This document shows, piece after piece, positions 51,396 to 57,150 of a stretch of DNA of 57,150 nt (position 1 is its first letter; each line of letters opens with the position of its first letter). The position numbers were made by a program, and so were the translations under genes. This DNA is from Streptomyces albidus (ex Kaewkla and Franco 2022) (GTDB lineage Bacteria > Actinomycetota > Actinomycetes > Streptomycetales > Streptomycetaceae), in the NCBI RefSeq assembly GCF_013870515.1, contig NZ_JACBXA010000012.1, positions 1 to 57,150 of the forward strand, read 5' to 3'. The notes below the pieces were generated by a model. The model made no database searches and was not told the origin of the DNA. It saw only the letters and a list, made by a program, of their open reading frames with translations.

Positions 51396-52271
51396 TTACA
51401 CCCGGTCGGCGGCGATCAGCAGGTACTGGAAACTGCCGTTGCGGTACGCGTTCACGAAGCTGTCCTCGATGCCCGTGACCAGGTGGTCGGCCTCCCGGCG
51501 CAGCTCCCAGTAGGGAAGCGCGGTGGCCGTCAGGTCCTCGACGTGCACCGGTACGAGCCGGTTGCGGGCCATGGCGCGGAAGTACGCCGAACGGGGATGG
51601 ATGTCGCAGATGTAGTGGGCGTTGATCAGAGACACCTCACGGGAGGCCTGCCCGTAAGTGTCGTTGTAGCAACCGGTGATCACCACGTAGCGGCCACCGC
51701 GGCGAAGCAGCCGCGCGTGCTCGGCGAACAGCAGCTCCAGCTCGACGTACATGGTGGACTCGTTGTTCCACGACGCCGCGTACGCACCCGAGGCGAAGCC
51801 GGTGTCGAGCATGTTGCGCTCGTAGTAGCGAACCTTGTCGTCGATGCCCCGCTTGCGCGCCTGCTGGTTGGCGAAGTCGGCCTGCTTGGTGGAGAGCGTG
51901 ACGCCGTCGGCCTGACAGCCGTACCGCAGGTTGGCCACCACGCTGCCTCCCCCGCGTCCGCAGCCGGCGTCGAAGACGCGGTCGGTGGGGGAGAGTTCGC
52001 CGAGATGGGAGGCGAGGAGTTCGGCCTGGGCGTGTTCCAGGCGGTGCAGTTCGCGAGTGATCCGGTCCTGGCGCTTGATCGCGTCCGGCTCGTCCAGCAC
52101 GGACCGGTCGGCGTCCCCCACGCCGTAGTGGTGGTGGTACAGGTCGTCGATCTTTCCCAGTTCGAGATTGACCGGGTTCTCCTCGGCGTTCCAGTAGTCC
52201 GCCACGCGGGTCTGGTAAGTGGACTGGTTCGGGATCGGCGCGGAGGCGGTGCGCATGGGAGAGGTCGTCAA
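51396..52271 (-). CDS. geranyl diphosphate 2-C-methyltransferase (2-methylisoborneol pathway)
   Basis: A 291-residue SAM-dependent enzyme that methylates C2 of geranyl diphosphate to 2-methyl-GPP, first step to the earthy odorant 2-methylisoborneol. The SAM site is VFDAGCGRGGGS (residues 99-110). Family segments include YQTRVADYWNAEENPVNLELG, DDLYHHHYGVG, NNESTMYVELELLFAEHARLL and FVNAYRNGSFQYLLIAADRV. The start is TTG 52271 with AAGGAG 6 bases upstream. It lies 45 bases downstream of the synthase gene, in one operon. Confidence 0.9.
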   Translation of the reverse strand: MTTSPMRTASAPIPNQSTYQTRVADYWNAEENPVNLELGKIDDLYHHHYGVGDADRSVLDEPDAIKRQDRITRELHRLEHAQAELLASHLGELSPTDRVFDAGCGRGGGSVVANLRYGCQADGVTLSTKQADFANQQARKRGIDDKVRYYERNMLDTGFASGAYAASWNNESTMYVELELLFAEHARLLRRGGRYVVITGCYNDTYGQASREVSLINAHYICDIHPRSAYFRAMARNRLVPVHVEDLTATALPYWELRREADHLVTGIEDSFVNAYRNGSFQYLLIAADRV

Positions 52272-52316
52272 CGGTGGCTCCTTGCTGTGGTGCTTCGGGA
52301 CGGTGAGGGACTTCGG

Positions 52317-53375
52317 CTACCAGTAGTTGGGCAGGTTGTAGCGGTCGGTGTTCGTGGCGTGCCACTCGTGGTTTCCGGACACCCAGGCGGCCAGGCTGGT
52401 GGTGTACCTCTCGATGAGGGGCGACGCGGCGGACGCGGCTGCGGACTCCGTCTCGAACGCCTCCATGATCTGGTTGTGGATCTCGACGCTCTTCAAGTAG
52501 GCGGCCTTGAGGCCGCGTTTCTCGTTCGCGGCCACCACTTGGGGCAGGTTGAGGTGATCGGGGTCGCTCGCCAGCTCCTTGGTGAAGGAGTACAGATCGT
52601 TGACGATCGTCGTGGCGTTGCAGGCCAGAGCGGTGATCCGCTGGATCTCAGGACGGGCGTAGAGCGGTTCCGGCAGTTCGTAGCCGTCCACGGCATCGAC
52701 GATCGACAGGCAAGGGCGGAAGTTGTTGAACTGCCGCATCACCAGGTACTCCCAGACTTCCGGCACATGCCGGGTCTCCGCCCAGGAGGCCTCGGCCAGA
52801 TAGCCCAGGTGCAGCCGGGCGACATCGTGCACGAACCGGTCGGTCTGACTCGGCGTGGCGACGGCGGCGTACTCCTTCAGGGCACAGTGATACGCGCGCC
52901 TCGGGCTGTCGGACTGCACTCCCCGGCGCCATTCCTCCTCCAGCCCGGGAGTTGCGTGGAACGGATCGAGCGCCGACTGGGCCACGACGAGCCGGCCCCC
53001 CAGGCCGCGGCGCGCGGCACCTCTGCCTTCGTCTTCCTCGCAGTAGCAGCTGTCGACGATGTTCTCGGCCATCAGCAGCTTGCCGGCGACGGTGAGGCGT
53101 TCCATGTCGACGGCGGCGGGGTGCTGCAGTGCCACTGCCCGGCCGAACTGGAACTGCGTGAAGTCCCCTGTCCATTCCGGGGGGAACAAGTCCAGCCGGC
53201 GTGCCCAGGCCTGCAGCCTCCGGTCGAGCTCCGCCACCTTCTCCGGGTCGACGGGTGCGGCAGGCCGGTACCTCAGGCCGGGAACTGCTCCTCCGCGTCG
53301 GGCCCGGATGGCAGGGGCGGGACTGTGAGGGCCGGGCGGTGAGAACGCGGCGGTGACGTTCGGGGAGGTGCTCAT
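52317..53375 (-). CDS. 2-methylisoborneol synthase (class I terpene cyclase)
   Basis: A 352-residue terpene cyclase that turns 2-methyl-GPP into 2-methylisoborneol. A Pro/Ser-rich N-terminus of about 40 residues precedes the alpha-helical domain. The metal-binding NSE triad is clear: Asn258, Ser262 and Glu266 in NDLYSFTKE. The Asp-rich motif reads ENIVDSCYCEED (residues 104-115); Ser109 stands where I recall a second Asp in characterised enzymes. The C-terminus SGNHEWHATNTDRYNLPNYW fits the family. ATG 53375 follows GTGGAG; the frame is open back to 53672, so a longer N-terminus is possible. No cyclic-nucleotide-binding gene accompanies it. Confidence 0.85.
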   Translation of the reverse strand: MSTSPNVTAAFSPPGPHSPAPAIRARRGGAVPGLRYRPAAPVDPEKVAELDRRLQAWARRLDLFPPEWTGDFTQFQFGRAVALQHPAAVDMERLTVAGKLLMAENIVDSCYCEEDEGRGAARRGLGGRLVVAQSALDPFHATPGLEEEWRRGVQSDSPRRAYHCALKEYAAVATPSQTDRFVHDVARLHLGYLAEASWAETRHVPEVWEYLVMRQFNNFRPCLSIVDAVDGYELPEPLYARPEIQRITALACNATTIVNDLYSFTKELASDPDHLNLPQVVAANEKRGLKAAYLKSVEIHNQIMEAFETESAAASAASPLIERYTTSLAAWVSGNHEWHATNTDRYNLPNYW

Positions 53376-54086
53376 GGTTGCGTACTCCACACGGTCGGTC
53401 CGCAGTCCGGGCGAGCTGGACGTTCGCCGGGATCCGGGCTGCGTCAGGCACGAGAACGGCAAGCGGTGGTAGGCGGTCACGAGGTGTTCGACGACGGCGG
53501 CCCTGTCGATGCCCGCAAACCGGCGTTCAGGCCGGGCGCCGCGTCCCGCCCCGGTGGTCGTCGTCAGCTGCCGCGCGGCCCGTACGCCGAGACCCGTGAG
53601 GGCTTCGCCCGAGGTTGCTGTCAGGGCGCTTCGAGGGCGGGCTGTCCGTGGCGGTGTCCGGTGCTGACACATTCCCTCCGGGAAGCTGAACGGAAGTGAG
53701 GCGGAACGTACGGGGCGAGCGCGGGGGCCGTGCGCAGGACCGAGCTAAGCAAGCGACGAGAGCACGCCGACAGAGCGTGAAGGGGCGGGCGCATGCGCAG
53801 AGCGCATAAACCGGCGGATCGAAGTGGAAGGCGCACGCCGCTCGCATCGCACGCCGTGCCGTTTCGGCCGGGACGGGCGGGCCGGGGTCCTCAACTCGCG
53901 TGCTGTGCCTGGCAACGGTGACGTCGGCCGTGCCGCTCGACTGGTGCAGGCCGATCCCGAAGCGAGGCCGCCGGTGACGGCCGCACTTGTGTTTCGCCGG
54001 GTCGGATTCCGCACCTCGGTGGCAGGCTGCAAGGCGCGTGCACCTGATCGCGCCACCGGAAAGCCTGTCACTGTCGAGGAGTAACG
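53376..54086. other. 711-base gap upstream of the methylisoborneol operon
   Basis: This region separates the divergent synthase and VOC genes. Open frames cross it on both strands but none has family-like text or a good ribosome binding site, so I call no gene. It should contain the promoter of the terpenoid operon. A GCGCATGCGC-like palindromic patch lies near 53790-53803. Confidence 0.4.
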
Positions 54087-54446
54087 ATGGAAGCCACCGG
54101 CATCACAGCGAACCTGGTCGTCCCGGACATCGCGCTCGCCCGCGATTTCTACACCGGGTATCTCGGCTTGAGCGTCGAGGAGATGAACCTCGGCTGGGTG
54201 GCCCGGTACCGGTCGCCGGACGGCCGTGCGGAGGTCCAGCTCCTCACACGCGACGCGAGCGCGTCCCTGAATCCCGTCGCCTCGGTCAGGGTCGGTGCGG
54301 CCGTCGACGACGCATACGCCGAGGCACAGAGGCGCGGGTACGAGATCGTCCATCCGCTCACCGACGAACCGTGGGGCTTGCGCCGGTTCTTCGTCCGCGC
54401 ACCTGACGGCAACATCCTGAACATGGCCGGCCATCGGGACGACTGA
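54087..54446 (+). CDS. VOC family (glyoxalase/bleomycin resistance-like) protein
   Basis: A 119-residue single-chain VOC protein. Two beta-alpha-beta-beta-beta modules are visible: TANLVVPDIALARDFYTGYLGLSVEE with WVARYRSPDGRAEVQLL, then VRVGAAVDDAYAEAQRRGYEIVHPL with FFVRAPDGNILNMAGH. The final Asp/Asn positions suit metal binding, but the first module has Asn where a His ligand is common, so catalysis is uncertain. GAGGAG lies 6 bases before the ATG. A very strong terminator follows. Confidence 0.8.
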   Translation: MEATGITANLVVPDIALARDFYTGYLGLSVEEMNLGWVARYRSPDGRAEVQLLTRDASASLNPVASVRVGAAVDDAYAEAQRRGYEIVHPLTDEPWGLRRFFVRAPDGNILNMAGHRDD

Positions 54447-54469
54447 GCGCGACCCTGGTTTCAGCTCGG

Positions 54470-54514
54470 GGCACGGGTGAAGTCCCGTAGCCGGCGCGGG
54501 ACTTCACCCGTGCC
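54470..54514. terminator. 18-bp perfect hairpin between convergent genes
   Basis: GGCACGGGTGAAGTCCCG and CGGGACTTCACCCGTGCC pair perfectly around a 9-base loop. It lies 24 bases after the VOC stop and 88 bases beyond the stop of the convergent substrate-binding gene. Confidence 0.8.
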
Positions 54515-54601
54515 GGCTTCCGAGGTCTTCATCGGCCCCGGCCCGGCCCCGGCCCGGCTCGGTCACGCGTCGGCCGAGTCGGGAGACGGTCGTGGCAGGG
54601 G

Positions 54602-56203
54602 TCAGTTGCTCCGGCCGCGGTCGAGTTCCCAAAGCTGCAGCAGGGACGAGGAGTTGAGCGCCCACTCCACGCCTGTGATGTCGTCGTGCGCCGCGATGTA
54701 CTCCTTGCCTTGCCACAACGGCAGCACCGGGACCTCCGCGGCGACGATGTCCTGGGCACGGGCGAAACTCGTCGAGGCGTCCGTACGGTTGGGCTCGGTC
54801 CGGGTCCGCGGTATGAGTTCCTTGCTGATCTCCTTGTTGGTGAAGGGGGAGTTGAGGACGTTGTTCTTCTCGAGGAAGGGCGCGATGAAGTTCTCCGCGT
54901 CCGGGAAGTCCGGGAGCCAGGCGTAGGCGTAGACCTGGTACTTCCCCTCCGCCGCCGCCGAGCTGTAGGAAGTCGGGGACTCGGTCTTGACGGTCGCGTC
55001 GAAGAGTTCGGTGTCGTTCAGCTGCTTCTCGAGCAGCGCGAACTCCTTGGCGGACGAGCTGCCTCGGGGGACCTTCGGGCGGTGAAGGGTGATTTTCACC
55101 GGGGTCTTCACATCGGACTTGCGAAGGGTGCGCTTCGCCTCTTTGACGCTCGGCTCGCCGTACTCGTTGAAGAAGGAGTTCTTGTGCCCCAGCAGGCCGC
55201 CGGGAACGAGGGAGTACAGCGGCTCAGCAGTGCGCGAGTACACGTCACTGACCAACTGCTTGCGGTCGATGACCTGGGCGAAGGCCTGCCGCACGGCCCG
55301 CCGTCCCACGGTCTTGTCCTCCGTGTCGAAGACGAGGTAGCGCACGCCCTGTCCCGGCTGTTCCACGAGGTCGATCTGATCCTCCGGGTCCGCCTCCAGC
55401 CGCTTGATGTAGCGGGACGAGATGCCGCTGTTCATCATGTCGATGTCACCGGAGTCGAGCGCCTTCTGAATGGAATTCGCGGAGTCGAAGAAGCGCAGCT
55501 CGATCTTGTCGTTCTTCGCCTGGGCCCCGCCCCTGTAATCCGGATTCCTGGAAAGGAGCACTTTGTGCCCCTTGGTGTCGAAGTCGTCAAGTACGTACGG
55601 CCCGGAGCCGGTTCCCTTGGAGTTCTTGACGAGGCGGTCGGAGGGATAGGTCTGGCCGTCGACGATGGCGGCAGCGGGGGTGGCGAGCTTGAACGGGAAG
55701 GTGGCGTCCGGCTTCTTGAGGTGGAAGGCGACCTTGTTGCCGACGCGGGGCTCGACCTTGTCGACGTTGCTGAGCAGCGAGGCCGGACCGCCCTGGTGGT
55801 TGATGCGGAGCAGGCGCTCGACGGAGAACGCCACGTCCTCGGCGGTCAGCTGGTTCCCGTTGGAGAAGGTCAGCCCGGTCCGCATGGTGCAGATGTACTG
55901 CTGCTTCCGCTTGTCGGTGAAGTCGCACCTCCTTGCCGCGTCCGTCACCGGCTGGGTGCCCGTACGGGGCGGCCTCAGCAGCGTCTGGAAGGTGTTGCGC
56001 ATGATGTTCCAGGAGCTGAGATCGTAGGACGCGGCCGGGTCGAAGGGCGCCGGGGTGTCCCGGGTGACCGCGACTTTCGCCGTCGTGCCCACCACGATGG
56101 TCTTTCCCTCGCCTCCCTTCCCGTCCATTCCGCCGCTGCAGGCGGCGAGTGTGGAGGCAAGCAGCCCAGCGAGGGCGAGTGGCGTAAAGGTCCTGCGGAT
56201 CAT
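54602..56203 (-). CDS. ABC transporter substrate-binding lipoprotein, peptide/nickel (SBP_bac_5) family
   Basis: A 533-residue lipoprotein binding peptides, nickel complexes or similar ligands outside the membrane. The signal LALAGLLASTLAAC ends in a lipobox. Family segments are ASYDLSSWNIMRNTFQTLLR, MRTGLTFSNGNQLTAEDVAFSVERLL, GTGSGPYVLDDFDTKGHKVLLSRNPDYRG, VRQAFAQVIDRKQLV and PVLPLWQGKEYIA. The ATG at 56203 follows GGAGGG. Normally such genes come with two permeases and one or two ATPases; none is present on either side, so it is an orphan that may serve a distant transporter. Confidence 0.85.
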   Translation of the reverse strand: MIRRTFTPLALAGLLASTLAACSGGMDGKGGEGKTIVVGTTAKVAVTRDTPAPFDPAASYDLSSWNIMRNTFQTLLRPPRTGTQPVTDAARRCDFTDKRKQQYICTMRTGLTFSNGNQLTAEDVAFSVERLLRINHQGGPASLLSNVDKVEPRVGNKVAFHLKKPDATFPFKLATPAAAIVDGQTYPSDRLVKNSKGTGSGPYVLDDFDTKGHKVLLSRNPDYRGGAQAKNDKIELRFFDSANSIQKALDSGDIDMMNSGISSRYIKRLEADPEDQIDLVEQPGQGVRYLVFDTEDKTVGRRAVRQAFAQVIDRKQLVSDVYSRTAEPLYSLVPGGLLGHKNSFFNEYGEPSVKEAKRTLRKSDVKTPVKITLHRPKVPRGSSSAKEFALLEKQLNDTELFDATVKTESPTSYSSAAAEGKYQVYAYAWLPDFPDAENFIAPFLEKNNVLNSPFTNKEISKELIPRTRTEPNRTDASTSFARAQDIVAAEVPVLPLWQGKEYIAAHDDITGVEWALNSSSLLQLWELDRGRSN

Positions 56204-56669
56204 GGTCGGCGCCCTCCATCGTCTGTCGCACAGGCGAGGTGCGGAGAGACGCCAATACATCTGCAGTGACAATCCGGCCCAGGGTGGCGCGGAATGGCCC
56301 ACCCTGCATCGGACAAAAGATCACCGGGTCCGCAAATACGGATGCAGGAACGTATCACACGTCAACGAACCAATATGGACACATTGGTTCGCGGATCGCC
56401 CGTCTGACTCGATTTCCACTTCGTGAGCAGGAAGTTGTCGATGCCTCGCTCAACTATAAGCCTTACCGCATCAACTGCGGTGTCGCACGGGCTAGTTCGC
56501 TCCTGGTCAGCGTCTTCAAGCAATGGAGGAGGCGCATTGTGCACGGCCCTTCGGGGAATTGTTTGTGATTTCCGGATCGCTGCATGATTGTCCCGACATG
56601 ACAGATCCGGCGGTGAGAAACGAAAGTGTTCGGGTTCTCGATCCTGCACCAAACAGCAAAGAGGAGGCA
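56204..56669. other. gene-free, lower-GC region with an inverted repeat
   Basis: This 466-base stretch lies between the divergent substrate-binding gene and the small ORF. It is markedly less GC-rich than the rest of the window and has no supported gene. It contains the inverted repeat at 56366-56391 and probably promoters for both directions. Confidence 0.5.
56366..56391. promoter_or_regulatory. 26-bp inverted repeat, possible operator
   Basis: CGAACCAAT and ATTGGTTCG form a perfect 9-bp inverted repeat with an 8-base spacer, centred about 175 bases upstream of the substrate-binding gene start. The low-GC arms are unlikely by chance here. It may be an operator or the trace of a mobile element. 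Confidence 0.45.
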
Positions 56670-56819
56670 ATGAAACGCGTTTTCTGGTTTGAAAGAATGC
56701 CGTACGGGCGGCGCCCGGCCTTTGATGCGGAGGCCGTCGTGAGCGTTGTGCGGCAGGGAAGTGGTGACGTGACGGTCGCGATCGACGAGCCGGAGTCATG
56801 CCGCCGCTGCTCCGGCTAG
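56670..56819 (+). CDS. 49-residue orphan small protein
   Basis: ATG 56670 follows GAGGAGG very closely (effective spacing about 5 from the first GAGG). The peptide starts MKRVFWFERMPYG, has a middle with AEAVVSVVRQGSGDVTVAI, and ends ESCRRCSG with two cysteines three positions apart. I do not recognise it. The Gly and Asp content argues against a membrane peptide. It lies 10 bases before a methyltransferase gene in the same direction. It could be a regulatory micro-protein, a metal-binding peptide, a peptide natural-product precursor, or a chance frame. Confidence 0.45.
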   Translation: MKRVFWFERMPYGRRPAFDAEAVVSVVRQGSGDVTVAIDEPESCRRCSG

Positions 56820-56829
56820 CGTGAGGGGT

Positions 56830-57150
56830 GTGACGCTGTTCATCTCCCCCGAAGGGCCGGGCTTCTCCGAGCTGGTCCGACAAGCGATGTCGTCCACACA
56901 GCGCGGCTACGACCTGCTCGCGCCGAAGTTCGAGAGCAGCCCGTTCCGTACCCCGGACGAGATGCTGGACGCCACCGCTCGCGCGCTGCGCCCGCTCGGC
57001 CCGTTCGAGACAGGGCTCGACCTCTGCTGCGGCACCGGGGCCGGCGTCGACCGGGTGCTGCGGCAGGTGTGCACGGGCCCCGTCACCGGGGTCGACTTCA
57101 GCGAGGGGATGCTTGCCGAGGCCCGCCGGTCGGTGCCCGGCGCGCGGTGG
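56830..57150 (+). CDS. SAM-dependent methyltransferase (partial, runs off right edge)
   Basis: The first 107 codons of a class I methyltransferase. GLDLCCGTGAGVDRVLRQV is the SAM-binding motif I and VTGVDFSEGMLAEAR is motif II/III. The upstream helices (SSTQRGYDLLAPKFESSPFRTPDEML) are typical of a short family. The start is read as GTG 56830, placed 7 bases after TAGCGT (56817-56822), a layout that suggests a leaderless message. ATG 56887 is an alternative. The substrate is unknown. Confidence 0.8.
   Translation, partial: MTLFISPEGPGFSELVRQAMSSTQRGYDLLAPKFESSPFRTPDEMLDATARALRPLGPFETGLDLCCGTGAGVDRVLRQVCTGPVTGVDFSEGMLAEARRSVPGARW

Noticed and set aside
53376..53672. Upstream extension of the 2-methylisoborneol synthase frame to an ATG at 53672.
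   Set aside because: The extra 99 residues have no family-like text, and a plausible ribosome binding site marks ATG 53375. I kept it as an alternative in the gene entry only.
53824..54084. An 86-codon plus-strand frame before the VOC gene.
   Set aside because: It has no ribosome binding site, its composition is that of random GC-rich sequence, and it ends at the VOC gene's own ribosome binding site.

Overview
The window looks like Streptomyces chromosome. Base composition is very GC-rich with G/C-ending codons, many starts are GTG or TTG, and the gene content is typical of the genus: a conservon (cvnA-D), a 2-methylisoborneol operon, PAS-GAF-PP2C phosphatases, a WYL regulator and a MopII-type molybdate regulator. 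I see no rRNA, complete tRNA, insertion sequence, integrase or CRISPR array. All functions are assigned by recognising families in the translated sequence; no search was run.

Layout. 0-2.5 kb: the 5' end of a PAS/GAF sensor gene running off the left edge, a secreted DUF3048 protein, a DUF1348/NTF2-like protein and a PIN-toxin remnant. 2.6-11.1 kb: a catabolic island with two halves. The first half has a D-glutamate cyclase-like DUF1445 protein, an MFS carrier and a GntR regulator broken by a one-base frameshift. The second has a DUF2848 protein, an MHS-family carrier, a nitrilase-superfamily amidase, an FCD-type GntR regulator and a short-chain dehydrogenase (SDR). Three palindromic operators tie these genes to two GntR circuits. 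11.4-16.6 kb: mixed genes (secreted NHL propeller, flavodoxin-like oxidoreductase, PhnB-like VOC protein, cation diffusion facilitator, small membrane protein, SDR). 16.9-20.2 kb: an autoregulated YtrA-type GntR plus ABC exporter operon whose two permeases are tandem duplicates. 20.4-21.4 kb: a second DUF3048 protein, a lipoprotein.

21.8-29.2 kb: an MHYT membrane sensor, then cvnA-cvnB-cvnC-cvnD, an SDR and a convergent cytochrome P450 that carries a TTA codon near its start, the usual mark of bldA control. 29.4-33.4 kb: a PH-domain protein, a 920-residue membrane sensor phosphatase of the SpoIIE type and a small membrane protein. 33.5-41.5 kb: three AraC regulators around a three-subunit molybdenum hydroxylase (2Fe-2S, FAD/4Fe-4S and Moco subunits) and a secreted lamin-tail protein. 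The first and third AraC genes are duplicates that also share their leaders. 41.7-47.8 kb: an MDMPI-like protein, a UvrA-like twin-ATPase divergent from a WYL regulator, a DUF4142 protein, a frameshifted VOC gene and a truncated methyltransferase gene.

48.0-51.3 kb: molybdate regulation and uptake (MopII-type HTH-TOBE protein, ModA, fused ModB-ModC), about 9 kb from the molybdenum enzyme that could use the metal. 51.4-53.4 kb: geranyl diphosphate C-methyltransferase and 2-methylisoborneol synthase, without the cyclic-nucleotide-binding gene often found beside them. 54.1-57.15 kb: a VOC protein, a peptide/nickel-type substrate-binding lipoprotein, a 49-codon orphan small ORF and the 5' end of a methyltransferase gene running off the right edge.

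Best candidates for something undescribed are the 2.6-11.1 kb island with its shared operators, the AraC duplication around the molybdenum hydroxylase, and the small ORF next to the methyltransferase at the right end. Two independent one-base deletions (near 5286 and 47160) should be checked against raw reads before being taken as real.
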